From Lentzea sp. NBRC 102530 (GTDB taxonomy: Bacteria; Actinomycetota; Actinomycetes; Mycobacteriales; Pseudonocardiaceae), in contig NZ_BSTF01000005.1 of the NCBI RefSeq assembly GCF_030269365.1, positions 124,001 to 188,000 on the forward strand: DNA of 64,000 bases, written 5' to 3'. The notes below the pieces were generated by a model. It worked only from the letters and a program-made list of their open reading frames with translations, was not told the DNA's origin and searched no databases. Of this stretch, positions 21,818 through 30,061 are shown one piece after another. Every line of letters starts with the position of its first letter. The stretch's first letter is position 1. Position numbers and translations under genes: made by a program.

Positions 21818-22541
21818 TCGACTGCATGATCCGTTCGTGCGCACGCCGGGCGTCGCCCATGGTCTCGGCGTTGAGGTCGGACAGTTCGACGGGCTTGCCG
21901 AAGTGCACCTTGAACGTCGGGCGCCTGCGCACCGCGCGCAGCCACGACGTGAGGTACGGCAGGAGGTCCCTCCAGCCGCCGACGCTGAGGTTGCCCCAGT
22001 ACACGGCCTCGTGCGCGCCCCACTGGCTGATCGGGACGACCGGGATCGAGCCGCCGAGCGCCATCCGCGCGACGCCGGTCTTGCCGCGCTCCGGCCACAT
22101 GCCGGGATCCAGGGTGATCTTGCCCTCGGGGTAGACGGCGATCGGGTCGCCGCCCGCCTGGAGCGCTGCCACGGCCCGGTGCATGGCCTCGCCGACGTTC
22201 GCCGACGCCCGGTCGACGCGCAGGTGACCGCACGCCTTGAGCGCCGGGCCCATGACCGGCGCGTCGAGCAGGCCGCCCGCGAGCATGAAGCGCGGGTTGA
22301 CGCCGATCTTGCGGCACGCCGCGATGAGCACCATCGGGTCGAGGTTGCCGATGTGGTTGGAGGCCAGCAACAACGGCTTGCCGAGCAGTTCCGGCGGGAT
22401 GTCGCCCGAGACCTCGAGCTTGCCGGTCAGCGCGATCAGGCCACGGTCGACCACCATGAGCACGCGCCAGAAGAGCGGTGTGGACACGCGGGGCAGCGTA
22501 CGGCGTGTCGCGCGGACACCGTGCCGGATCCGGGGAACCAT
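21714..22541 (-). CDS. 1-acylglycerol-3-phosphate O-acyltransferase-like protein
   Basis: A 275-residue PlsC-family protein that transfers acyl groups to lysophosphatidate or a related glycolipid at the membrane. The HX4D motif is NHIGNLDP, followed by the FMLAGGLLDAPVMGPALKACGHLRVDR region and the YPEGKITLDPG motif with the conserved Glu-Gly. ATG 22541 is chosen; an in-frame TTG at 22568 is the alternative. It is divergent from ftsK. Confidence 0.9.
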   Translation of the reverse strand: MVPRIRHGVRATRRTLPRVSTPLFWRVLMVVDRGLIALTGKLEVSGDIPPELLGKPLLLASNHIGNLDPMVLIAACRKIGVNPRFMLAGGLLDAPVMGPALKACGHLRVDRASANVGEAMHRAVAALQAGGDPIAVYPEGKITLDPGMWPERGKTGVARMALGGSIPVVPISQWGAHEAVYWGNLSVGGWRDLLPYLTSWLRAVRRRPTFKVHFGKPVELSDLNAETMGDARRAHERIMQSITEGLVPLRLDEPDVPKFHDPTRPTTGSSPWRPA

Positions 22542-22593
22542 GAGGTTTCGCACGCGTCCCAGTTGCAAACGGGGCTGGTGAGACGCGAGGGAC

Positions 22594-22599
22594 TACCTT
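22594..22599 (+). promoter_or_regulatory. -10 element (leaderless) of ftsK
   Basis: TACCTT ends six bases before the ftsK ATG at 22606, without a Shine-Dalgarno. TATACA (22599-22604) overlaps but would sit too close to the start codon. Confidence 0.4.
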
Positions 22600-22605
22600 A
22601 TACAC

Positions 22606-24984
22606 ATGGCCGGGCGCACAGGGACTTCGAGAAAGACCACGTCACGCGGCAAAGCACCAGCCAAGCCGCGGGCGCGATCCACCGCGTCCAGGAAACCCGC
22701 TCCACGCAAGAGCGGCGGTGCCATCAGCGCCGTGTGGGGTGCTCTGGGCCGCGGTGTCGGCAGCCTCGTGCGCACCGCCAGCCGCACCAAGGACCTCGAC
22801 CCCGAACATCGCCGGGACGGCCTCGGGCTGTTGCTGATCGCGCTCGCCGTGATCACCGGCGCGGGCGTGTGGTGGCAGGCGGGCGGACCGGTCGGCCAGT
22901 GGGTCGACGTGGCCGTGCGCAGCTCCGTCGGGTTCCCGGCGGTGATCGTGCCGGTGGTGCTGCTCGGCATCGGCGTGACGCTGATGCGCACCGACCCGAA
23001 GCCCGACGCGCGACCGCGGTTGATCATCGGCTCGTCGCTGATGATCATCGGCGTGCTCGGCATGTTCCACCTCATCGGCGGGCTGCCGATGGAGCCGGTC
23101 GAACGCCGCGACGCCGGTGGTGCGCTCGGGTACCTGGCCGGCGGGTTCCTCGCCCAGGGGCTGACGCCGTGGGTCGCCGGGCCGTTGCTGTTCCTGATCT
23201 TCGGGTACGGCCTGCTGGTCGTGACCCACACGCCGATTCGCCAGGCGCCCGAACGCATCCGCTCGTTGCTGCACCCCGGCGCGGCCAAGGAACCCACGAC
23301 GGACGAGGAGCCGGAGGAGGAGCCGAAGCCGGTCCGCCTGCGCCGCCCGTCCCGCCGCCGCCAGGCCGTGGAGCCGGTCGAGGAGATGCCGGAACTACCC
23401 CTCGAGGAGCCGGAACCGGAACCCGCGCCGAAGCCCGTCGCCAAGAAGGAGAAGGCGGCCGCCGCCGCCGCTCCGGACATGGCCGTGCGCGCCGTCGAGG
23501 GCGACTACAAGCTGCCGCCGCCGGGGATCCTGAAGGACGGCGACGCGCCGAAGTCCCGGAGCAAGGCCAACGACCAGATGATCGAGGCCATCACCGGGGT
23601 GCTGGACCAGTTCTCGATCGACGCCCAGGTCACCGGCTTCACCCGCGGCCCGACGGTCACGCGGTACGAGGTCGAGCTCGGCCCCGGCGTGAAGGTCGAG
23701 AAGATCACCGCGCTGACCAAGAACATCGCGTACGCCGTGGCCACCGACAACGTCCGGCTGCTGGCGCCGATCCCCGGCAAGTCCGCCGTGGGCATCGAGG
23801 TGCCCAACAGCGACCGCGAGATGGTGCGCCTGGGAGACGTGCTGCGTTCGCCTTCGACGTTGAAGGACACGCACCCGATGGTGATCGGCCTCGGCAAGGA
23901 CATCGAGGGCCACATGGTCACCGCGAACCTGACGAAGATGCCGCACCTCCTCGTCGCGGGCTCCACGGGTTCCGGTAAGTCGTCGTTCGTCAACTCGATG
24001 CTGGTGTCGCTGCTGGCCCGTGCCACGCCCGACGAGGTCCGGATGATCCTCATCGACCCCAAGATGGTGGAACTGACGCCGTACGAGGGGATCCCGCACC
24101 TGATCACGCCGATCATCACGCAGCCGAAGAAGGCCGCGGCGGCGCTGGCGTGGCTGGTCGAGGAGATGGAGCAGCGTTACCAGGACATGCAGGTCAACCG
24201 GGTGCGGCACGTCGACGACTTCAACCGCAAGGTGAAGTCCGGCGAGATCACCGCGCCGCCCGGTTCCGAGCGCGTCTACCGGCCGTACCCGTACATCATG
24301 GCGATCGTCGACGAGCTCGCCGACCTGATGATGACCGCGCCCCGTGACGTCGAGGACGCGATCGTCCGGATCACCCAGAAGGCCCGTGCGGCGGGCATCC
24401 ACCTGGTGCTCGCCACGCAGCGGCCGTCCGTCGACGTCGTCACCGGCCTGATCAAGACGAACGTGCCGTCGCGCCTCGCGTTCGCCACGTCGTCGCTGAC
24501 CGACTCGCGGGTCATCCTGGACCAGCCCGGCGCCGAGAAGCTGATCGGCATGGGCGACGCGCTCTACCTGCCGATGGGCGCGGGCAAGCCCGTCCGCATC
24601 CAGGGGGCGTTCGTCGGGGACGAGGAGATCTCGTCGATCGTCGAGTTCACCAAGAACCAGGCCCAGCCCGAGTACACCGACGGCGTCACCGCGCAGAAGG
24701 CCGGCGAGAAGAAGGAGATCGACGCCGACATCGGTGACGACCTCGAACTGCTGGTGCAGGCGACCGAACTGATCGTGACGTCCCAGTTCGGGTCCACGTC
24801 GATGCTGCAGCGCAAGCTGCGGGTCGGGTTCGCCAAGGCGGGGCGCTTGATGGACCTGCTGGAGACGCGCGGGGTGGTCGGGCCGTCCGAGGGCTCCAAG
24901 GCCCGCGAGGTGCTGATCAAGCCGGACGAGCTGGAGAGCGTGATCTACCTGATGCGCGGGGGCGGACCCGGCGACGACGAGTGA
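22606..24984 (+). CDS. ftsK: FtsK/SpoIIIE DNA translocase
   Basis: The 792-residue ATPase moves chromosomal DNA through the division septum. It has a basic N-terminus, about four helices between residues 70 and 210, a Pro/Glu-rich linker, and the motor. In the motor, Walker A is AGSTGSGKSSFVNSM, Walker B is PYIMAIVDELADLMM, and the ATQRPSVDVVTGLIK segment is present. A C-terminal gamma-like winged helix (residues about 705-770, TSQFGSTSMLQRKLRVG) should recognise KOPS-type sequences. It is single and complete, as in mycobacteria (Rv2748c). Confidence 0.97.
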   Translation: MAGRTGTSRKTTSRGKAPAKPRARSTASRKPAPRKSGGAISAVWGALGRGVGSLVRTASRTKDLDPEHRRDGLGLLLIALAVITGAGVWWQAGGPVGQWVDVAVRSSVGFPAVIVPVVLLGIGVTLMRTDPKPDARPRLIIGSSLMIIGVLGMFHLIGGLPMEPVERRDAGGALGYLAGGFLAQGLTPWVAGPLLFLIFGYGLLVVTHTPIRQAPERIRSLLHPGAAKEPTTDEEPEEEPKPVRLRRPSRRRQAVEPVEEMPELPLEEPEPEPAPKPVAKKEKAAAAAAPDMAVRAVEGDYKLPPPGILKDGDAPKSRSKANDQMIEAITGVLDQFSIDAQVTGFTRGPTVTRYEVELGPGVKVEKITALTKNIAYAVATDNVRLLAPIPGKSAVGIEVPNSDREMVRLGDVLRSPSTLKDTHPMVIGLGKDIEGHMVTANLTKMPHLLVAGSTGSGKSSFVNSMLVSLLARATPDEVRMILIDPKMVELTPYEGIPHLITPIITQPKKAAAALAWLVEEMEQRYQDMQVNRVRHVDDFNRKVKSGEITAPPGSERVYRPYPYIMAIVDELADLMMTAPRDVEDAIVRITQKARAAGIHLVLATQRPSVDVVTGLIKTNVPSRLAFATSSLTDSRVILDQPGAEKLIGMGDALYLPMGAGKPVRIQGAFVGDEEISSIVEFTKNQAQPEYTDGVTAQKAGEKKEIDADIGDDLELLVQATELIVTSQFGSTSMLQRKLRVGFAKAGRLMDLLETRGVVGPSEGSKAREVLIKPDELESVIYLMRGGGPGDDE

Positions 24985-25003
24985 GGCCCGCCCCGCGCGG
25001 TGA

Positions 25004-25471
25004 CTACTTCAGGCCCGCCTTCTGGATGCTCGTGGCGGTGGAACTGGCGCTGCCACCGAACTGGCGGACGGCGGCGTAGTACAGGTCAGCGGTGCGCTTG
25101 CAGGCCCAGTTCGAGCCGCACTGGTGGTACATGTCGGACTTGAAGTTGTTGTCGATGCGGAGGCGGTTCGCCTCGGTCCACCGGCCCTGGCGCTTGTAGT
25201 TGCGGTAGCCGAAGTCGTGGCGGTGGCACGTCGGCAGGAACTTGAAGCCGAAGGGGTTGTCCGGCGAGTACGAACAGCCGTCGGAGGACCAGTCGAGCTG
25301 GCCCGCGTACGGCTGTTGTGCGCGCAATGTTGTGAACTGGCTGATGCTCTTGGAGTACAGGTAGTCGTCGGTGACCGCGACGATGTCCACGGCTTGTGCC
25401 GGGGTGCCCGTGAAGATCAGGGCGATCGAGGCGGCGGCACCCACGAATGCCGAGCGCAGGGTCTTCGACAT
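25004..25471 (-). CDS. Secreted prokaryotic phospholipase A2
   Basis: A 155-residue secreted enzyme. The signal peptide (MSKTLRSAFVG..., cleavage after AQA near residue 27) precedes a mature domain with the bacterial PLA2 signature CHRHDFGYRNY, where His-Asp are catalytic, and four Cys (DGCSYS, PTCHRH, QCGSN, WACKR) for two disulfides. It hydrolyses the sn-2 acyl chain of phospholipids, with Ca2+. It lies 83 bases downstream of the sagB-like gene on the same strand, so it could be co-transcribed with the TOMM operon, but there is no coupling. Confidence 0.93.
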   Translation of the reverse strand: MSKTLRSAFVGAAASIALIFTGTPAQAVDIVAVTDDYLYSKSISQFTTLRAQQPYAGQLDWSSDGCSYSPDNPFGFKFLPTCHRHDFGYRNYKRQGRWTEANRLRIDNNFKSDMYHQCGSNWACKRTADLYYAAVRQFGGSASSTATSIQKAGLK

Positions 25472-25554
25472 GGCGAGCTCCTCGGATTGTGAGCAGGGTC
25501 TCGCCAGTTGTAGCGGGTGATCGACTGTCCTCGGTAGACACGATCTGATGAACG

Positions 25555-26208
25555 TCAGGTGCCCGGATGGCCACAGGCGATCGCGGTGGCCACCCGGAGT
25601 TCACGGGGAAGTCCCAGCGCTTGCAGCATTTCGTGGTCTGCTACTCCGCCGAGCAGACAGCCGCCGAGCTTCTGTTCGGCCAATCGGAGGCAGATCGTCT
25701 GCGCGGCGGCGCCCGCTTCGATCAAGCCGAACCGGCCGGCGCGTTCGCCGTACTTCTCGAACGAGTCCCTGTCCGTCAGCACCAGGACGATCGTGAGCGG
25801 CGGGGTGTCCGGGGTGCCGAGTATCTCGGGCAGGTTCTCGGGTGCGGGACCGATGTCCTGCAGCGCGTGGCGGCGGATGTCGTAGCGGACCGCGCGGCCG
25901 TTCACGAAGGCGTAGCAGCGCAACGGGTCGAGCCCGCCCGCCGACGGGTAGCTGTGGTCGGTCAGCGCGCCGAGGACCGTGCCGAGTTGCCGGTCGGTCA
26001 GGGGCTTGCGGGCGAAGTCGCGGGTGCTCCTGCGCGCCTGGAACAGCTTCTGCAGCCGGTCCTTCGGGCGGGGGAGCGGCGCCGGGGTCGTGGGGAGTTC
26101 CAACGGGTCGATCGGCTGCCGCGCCGGGCGGAAGTCGCGGAGCTGGTCGCCCAGCCTGCGCTGGTGCAGGACGGAGAAGCGGCTCGCGGCCCAGAAGTCG
26201 TCGAACAC
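25555..26208 (-). CDS. SagB-type azoline dehydrogenase (nitroreductase fold)
   Basis: A 217-residue FMN-dependent oxidoreductase of the SagB/McbC family, which oxidises azolines to thiazoles and oxazoles in ribosomal peptides. Signatures are LFQARRSTRDF (FMN-binding RRS.R.f), PSAGGLDPLRCYAFV, and the C-terminal GLIEAGAAAQTICLRLAEQKLGGCLLGG. The N-terminal FWAASRFSVLHQR segment is the usual SagB start. The GTG start is three bases after the YcaO stop. It is the last gene of the overlapping TOMM operon. Confidence 0.93.
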   Translation of the reverse strand: MFDDFWAASRFSVLHQRRLGDQLRDFRPARQPIDPLELPTTPAPLPRPKDRLQKLFQARRSTRDFARKPLTDRQLGTVLGALTDHSYPSAGGLDPLRCYAFVNGRAVRYDIRRHALQDIGPAPENLPEILGTPDTPPLTIVLVLTDRDSFEKYGERAGRFGLIEAGAAAQTICLRLAEQKLGGCLLGGVADHEMLQALGLPRELRVATAIACGHPGT

Positions 26209-26211
26209 GGG

Positions 26212-27366
26212 TCACCCCAGTGGATGTGGTGCGGGATTGGGGAACGTGCCGGGCGAGGCGTGCGGGTAGCGCCAGTCGAGTTCGCCGGTGCGTCCGGCGA
26301 CGTGCGGCCAGTGGTGGTCGGAGTGCAGCGGGGCCAGGTCCGGCGAGAGCACCCGGACGCAGTGCAGGCCGACCGCCGAGAGTTCCGGTGTGGTCAGTTC
26401 GTGATAGGCGAGGCGGATGTGTTCGTCGGCCAGGGCGTGCACCAGTTCGGTCAGTTCCGCCGCTGTGCCTTGGGAACGTGCGTTTGGCGGTGGTTCCGTC
26501 TCGATCCCCCGGAACCACGGGAGGCCGTCCCACTGCTCGGGGTTCGTGGCGTAGTAGGCGGCGTGCTCGTCGAAGTCGGTGACGTCGGTGACGGGCGCGG
26601 TGCCGTTCCGGGCGAGCCAGACCTCGACGAACACCGTGCCCTGGACCCATTCCTCGTAGGCCTTCCGCACGGCCTCCTCGGTCGTCGCGCGGCAGGCCAG
26701 ACCCAGGGTCGGGCGTGGCCTGCCCGCGATCGGGAGCGAGCCCGCGACGGCCACCACCGGGTGCGGGCTGTAGGCCGGGGTCAGGTCGAACGCCTGGGCG
26801 CCGTGCGGCAGTCCGGCCTCGAAGCGGGGAGGGGCGAGGGAGTGCAGCCAGGTCGTGGTGAACGCGTCGCGCTCGACCAGTTCCTGGACCGCCCGGAGCA
26901 GGGCGCTGGTCGTGGACGGTCCCGCGGCCAGGCCTGAGGACGTCGCCGGGAGGCCGTACGCCGGGTCCAGCGCCACCAGGCCCGCCGGGACGCGGATCGG
27001 CGTGTTGCCCGGGAGCGTCCACGCGGTGGTGTACCTCGTGTCGACGTATCCCTTGCGGTAGCGGTAGTTCGGGGACACGCGCTGCTCGACCGTGTGCAGG
27101 CTGAAGTGTTCCAGCGGCCAGCACTCGCCGGTCGTCGCCGTCTCCAGGTGCGCACGTGCGGCCGCGTGGCGTTCCAGGGCTTCGGCGATGGCAGCGGTCC
27201 TGGTGGTGCCGCCGGAAGTGCCGCCCGTGGCGAAGGGTTCCGGGACGGCGGCCCAGCCCTCGACGTCCACATCGGACAGACTGTGCGGCACGGGGTGCAG
27301 TTGCGAGACCACGCCCTGGCGCCAGCCGACGGCGCGTTCCGCGAGCGCCTCCGCCACGGTCCTCAC
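26212..27366 (-). CDS. YcaO-type azoline cyclodehydratase (D protein)
   Basis: A 384-residue YcaO protein. YcaO enzymes phosphorylate backbone amides with ATP so that Cys, Ser or Thr side chains cyclise to azolines. The ATP/Mg helices are visible as TRTAAIAEALERHAA and LLRAVQELVERDAF. The C-terminus ends PNPAPHPLG, matching the proline-rich PxPxP tail that orders the active site in azoline-forming YcaO proteins. GTG 27366 overlaps the stop of the precursor gene (GTGA). The frame is open further upstream, but that part is antisense or out-of-frame to other genes. A free-standing E1-like partner is at 27868. Confidence 0.95.
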   Translation of the reverse strand: MRTVAEALAERAVGWRQGVVSQLHPVPHSLSDVDVEGWAAVPEPFATGGTSGGTTRTAAIAEALERHAAARAHLETATTGECWPLEHFSLHTVEQRVSPNYRYRKGYVDTRYTTAWTLPGNTPIRVPAGLVALDPAYGLPATSSGLAAGPSTTSALLRAVQELVERDAFTTTWLHSLAPPRFEAGLPHGAQAFDLTPAYSPHPVVAVAGSLPIAGRPRPTLGLACRATTEEAVRKAYEEWVQGTVFVEVWLARNGTAPVTDVTDFDEHAAYYATNPEQWDGLPWFRGIETEPPPNARSQGTAAELTELVHALADEHIRLAYHELTTPELSAVGLHCVRVLSPDLAPLHSDHHWPHVAGRTGELDWRYPHASPGTFPNPAPHPLG

Positions 27367-27896
27367 CGCTTGCTCCGGTAGTGCCGGAAGAGGAGGTGAC
27401 CGCACGCCAGTGCGCCGAGCACGTAGAGCACGCCGACCACCACCGCCGTGACCTCGTGGGTGGCGGCGACGGGGCCCAGGACCAGCAGCACGGCGAACGG
27501 TTCGAGGCACCACAGGGCGATCCACCCGAGCAGCCTGCCGAAGCTGTGCAACGGCTTGGGCGACTTCGCGACGTAGCCGGCCACCACCGACCAGGACAGC
27601 GCGGCGACCGCGGCGGCACCCCACCAGCCCCGGTGGAGGTCGAAGACCGCGCCCATCGTGACGAACGGCAACACGACGACGAGCAACGGGAAGACGGCCG
27701 CCGGCAACACCAGCAGACTGCGCGGCCGCGGCAGCTCCGCGGTGTCCCGGTGCAGGGCCGCCGGGATGTGCACGGCGGCGCCGACCGAGGAAACCGCGCA
27801 GCAGCAACAACAACAGCAACAGGTGGGCGTCGCGGCGCTCGCGGCGGCCGCACCGGGTGAGAACTGGTCAGGTAACCGGACTGCCGTCGCGTTCAA
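27363..27896 (-). CDS. Poly-cysteine TOMM precursor fused to a four-helix membrane domain
   Basis: A 177-residue protein. Residues 1-25 (MNATAVRLPDQFSPG, then an Ala-rich stretch ending TPT) look like a leader. Cys26-Cys33 are eight consecutive cysteines, followed by AVSSVGAAVH. From about residue 60 to the end there are four hydrophobic helices (LLVLPAAVFPLLVVV; VAALSWSVVAGYVA; LGWIALWCLEPFAVLLVLG; VVVGVLYVLGALACGHLLF) and a basic tail. A poly-Cys core between YcaO and E1-like genes is the streptolysin-S-like hallmark, but fusion to a membrane protein is unusual. The only start before the core is TTG 27896, inside the upstream gene and after a GGGGGA stretch. A GTG after the cysteines would give only the membrane part. 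Confidence 0.8.
   Translation of the reverse strand: MNATAVRLPDQFSPGAAAASAATPTCCCCCCCCAVSSVGAAVHIPAALHRDTAELPRPRSLLVLPAAVFPLLVVVLPFVTMGAVFDLHRGWWGAAAVAALSWSVVAGYVAKSPKPLHSFGRLLGWIALWCLEPFAVLLVLGPVAATHEVTAVVVGVLYVLGALACGHLLFRHYRSKR
27798..27821 (-). other. Eight-cysteine core region of the TOMM precursor
   Basis: The eight Cys codons are a mixture of TGT and TGC (TGT TGC TGT TGT TGT TGC, then TGC TGC), so the run is not a pure trinucleotide repeat. This argues for selection on the amino acids. All are potential substrates for cyclodehydration and oxidation to consecutive thiazoles. Confidence 0.75.
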
Positions 27897-28662
27897 GGTT
27901 CCCCCAAGGAAGTGACACGCGCCCGACCTCGACGGTGGGGCAGATCTCGCACCCGGCCGCGGGCAGCACGCTCTCGCGGGTCGTCGTGAACTCGTCGAGG
28001 TGGACGGTGACGACCGTGTCGAGCAGTGCGAGCGAGCCGTTGCGGATGTTCTGGATCGCCTGCAGGGCAAGGGAAATCGGGAACTCGTAGGTCATCGCGG
28101 CCGGCTGCGGGGGAGGCGGCGGATCCCCCCACCGCCGCCCCGCCCGCACCGCGAGGCACGCCAGGCACGCGCCGGCCCCGGGCACCACGAAGGGCCCGAC
28201 GGCGGCGGTGTGGTGGTACGCGAGGTCCAGCAACAGGTGCGGAACCTCGGTCTCGCGCGCCACCTCGACCAGGTCGAGCAGCGTGCCGGTCGTCCGCACC
28301 ACGAGCAGGAGTTCCGGATCCTCGTTGTGCGGCAACAGCTCTGCCAGCCCGGCGGGTGCCTCTCCGACGACGCGCGTGCCGACCCCCATCGGCACCGCCA
28401 CGTCGTCCCGAGGCAACCCGGCCGGGCGGAGAGCGCCCAGGGTCCTCAGCTGGGCCAGGTACTGGCGAACCGGTTCCCCCAACCGGTTCTCGTCGACCGT
28501 TCGAGCCACTCCCCTCGACACCGGCTCGAACAGGCCTGCCAGCGCCACGGCCACCGCCCTGGGCAGGTCCGGGATCAGGTACGCGAGATCGGCTCCCGCG
28601 TACACGACAAGGCCTTCGTCTCGTACTTGTGCGTGCCAGGCGGGATCAGCGACCAGGCTCAT
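27868..28662 (-). CDS. E1-like leader-binding protein of TOMM synthetase (C/F-type)
   Basis: A 264-residue ThiF/E1-like protein. The N-terminal part (residues 1-90) resembles the RRE-type peptide-clamp region, and the E1-like part carries two CxxC pairs, C166/C169 (ACLACL) and C238/C241 (GCEICP), that should hold a structural zinc. Family members bind the precursor leader and present it to YcaO. The ATG at 28662 follows a GGGGGGACGAGG stretch and overlaps the MerR gene by 17 bases; its 3' end overlaps the precursor start by 29 bases. An ATP-binding E1 active site is not evident, as usual for this class. Confidence 0.88.
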   Translation of the reverse strand: MSLVADPAWHAQVRDEGLVVYAGADLAYLIPDLPRAVAVALAGLFEPVSRGVARTVDENRLGEPVRQYLAQLRTLGALRPAGLPRDDVAVPMGVGTRVVGEAPAGLAELLPHNEDPELLLVVRTTGTLLDLVEVARETEVPHLLLDLAYHHTAAVGPFVVPGAGACLACLAVRAGRRWGDPPPPPQPAAMTYEFPISLALQAIQNIRNGSLALLDTVVTVHLDEFTTTRESVLPAAGCEICPTVEVGRVSLPWGNLERDGSPVT

Positions 28663-29497
28663 CCTCGTCCCCCCTTTGCAGGAAGCGTTCGATCTCCTGC
28701 TCGCTCGGCAGATCACCGGCCGGGTCCATGAGGTTCTCGGCGATCGGCGGCAACGGCTGCTCGGCCCACGCGGGCTGGTAGTCGTCGCTGGGCAGCAGCC
28801 CGTGCCGCGACGCGAACTCCTCCGCCGCGTCCCGGATCGACTCGCGCAGCGTCCCCACCACCGCGGTCTCCGCCGTGTACGTCAACTCGACCAGCAACGC
28901 CCGCACGTTCTCCAACTGGTTCTCGTCGCCCGCCTTCCGCGCGAGCTCCGGCCAGAACTGCCGTTCGAACAACCGCACGAAGTCCGCCGCCACCGCGTCG
29001 GTCGCCGTGCGCAGGCGCGTGAAGCTGTCCATGACGTCATCGCTGGGCACCCTGAGGCCGGCCAGCCGACCGCCCGCTTCGAGTGCCCAGCGACGCGCGT
29101 GCGGCCAGCCGTACTTCCACCGCACCAAGCCCAACCGCATAGCCCGGAGGAGGAGTCGCGGTTGGACGTCTCCCATCGGAACGAGGTGCCGGATGTCGCG
29201 CACCTTGATCCGAACCCAGTCGTCGGGCCCCTCGGTCTCGCCCATGCCGAGCACCGCGGCGACCGACTCGCCCTTCTCACGTGCCTGAATGAGTTCCGCG
29301 ATCGCCGGCAACGAGAACCCCCGCTGCTGCAACCGCTGCACCAACGTCAACCGCTCGACGTGCGAGGCGTCGTAGTACGCCACGCGTCCCTGCCGTCTCG
29401 GCGCGTGCAGCACACCCTTCGTCTGGTACATGCGAATGGTGCTGCTGGGCAGGCCGATCCGGGCAGCGAGCTCGTCGACGGTCAGCGATTCGGACAC
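28646..29497 (-). CDS. MerR family regulator heading the TOMM operon
   Basis: The 283-residue protein has an N-terminal MerR winged helix (LTVDELAARIGLPSSTIRMYQTKGVL) with the RVAYYDASHVERL wing and a long C-terminal domain of about 180 residues of unknown ligand specificity. It lacks the Cys set of metal-sensing MerR proteins. GTG 29497 is the start. The gene overlaps the E1-like gene, so regulator and biosynthetic enzymes are made from one transcript. Confidence 0.9.
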   Translation of the reverse strand: MSESLTVDELAARIGLPSSTIRMYQTKGVLHAPRRQGRVAYYDASHVERLTLVQRLQQRGFSLPAIAELIQAREKGESVAAVLGMGETEGPDDWVRIKVRDIRHLVPMGDVQPRLLLRAMRLGLVRWKYGWPHARRWALEAGGRLAGLRVPSDDVMDSFTRLRTATDAVAADFVRLFERQFWPELARKAGDENQLENVRALLVELTYTAETAVVGTLRESIRDAAEEFASRHGLLPSDDYQPAWAEQPLPPIAENLMDPAGDLPSEQEIERFLQRGDEDEPGR

Positions 29498-29527
29498 GCC
29501 TGAGATCCTGGCGTGCTCCGGTTCTTT

Positions 29528-29561
29528 GAGTCAAGACTCTTCGAGTGATTACTCGAAGAGT
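29528..29561. promoter_or_regulatory. Nested inverted repeats and -35 element of the TOMM operon
   Basis: ACTCTTCGAGT (29536-29546) and ACTCGAAGAGT (29551-29561) are perfect 11-base arms with a 4-base spacer. GAGTC-AA-GACTC (29528-29539) overlaps the left arm. On the minus strand TTGACT (29534-29529) could be a -35; a weak -10, AGGATC, lies 19 bases further at 29509-29504, the long spacer typical of MerR-controlled promoters, and 7 bases before the GTG. The larger repeat also touches the argA stop and could act as its terminator. Confidence 0.5.
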
Positions 29562-30061
29562 TACAACTCCAGGAGCATCCGGCTGTTGCCGAGCGTGTTC
29601 GGCTTCACGTAGCTCAGGTCGAGGAACTCGGCCACACCCTCGTCGACCGACCGCATGATCTCCTCGTAGACCTCGGGGCTCACCGGCGTTCCCTCGATCT
29701 CGACGAACCCGTGCTTGTTGAAGAACTTCGTCTCGAACGTGAGGCAGAAGATGCGGCCGAGCTGCAGCTCCTTGGCCGTCGCGATGAGCTGGGCCACGAT
29801 CCGGTGGCCGACGCCCTTGCCCAGCGCCAGCGGGGACACCGCGACACTGCGGATCTCGGCCAGGTCCTCCCACATGACGTGCAGGGCGCCGCAGCCGAGC
29901 AGCTCGCCGTCCTCCTCGGCCACCCAGAACTCCTGGACCGCCTCGTACAGCGTGACCAGGGGTTTGGCCAGCAGGACCTTGCCCGCGTACCCGTCGATCA
30001 ACGCCTTCATGGCGCGCACGTCGCTGGTGCGGGCGCGCCGCACGACTACCCCACTGGTCAC
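29561..30061 (-). CDS. argA: Amino-acid N-acetyltransferase (short N-acetylglutamate synthase)
   Basis: A 166-residue GNAT protein closely resembling the short actinobacterial NAGS (mycobacterial Rv2747). VVRRARTSDVRAMK starts the fold; TLYEAVQEFWVAEEDG, CGALHVMWEDLAEIR and the acetyl-CoA loop VSPLALGKGVGHRIV follow, with the C-terminal FLDLSYVKPNTLGNSRMLL. It acetylates glutamate or glutamine for arginine synthesis. GTG 30061 is chosen; TTG 30070 is possible. Its place between ftsK and pgsA is as in mycobacteria, but accessory genes are inserted on both sides. Confidence 0.93.
   Translation of the reverse strand: MTSGVVVRRARTSDVRAMKALIDGYAGKVLLAKPLVTLYEAVQEFWVAEEDGELLGCGALHVMWEDLAEIRSVAVSPLALGKGVGHRIVAQLIATAKELQLGRIFCLTFETKFFNKHGFVEIEGTPVSPEVYEEIMRSVDEGVAEFLDLSYVKPNTLGNSRMLLEL

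Noticed and set aside
27367..27819. Upstream extension of the YcaO frame
   Set aside because: It runs out of frame through the precursor/membrane gene. The GTG at 27366 overlaps that gene's stop and begins the YcaO-like sequence.
27781..27830. Poly-Gln stretch on the plus strand, or CAR microsatellite
   Set aside because: It is the complement of the mixed TGT/TGC cysteine codons. The position inside a TOMM operon makes the cysteine reading the meaningful one.
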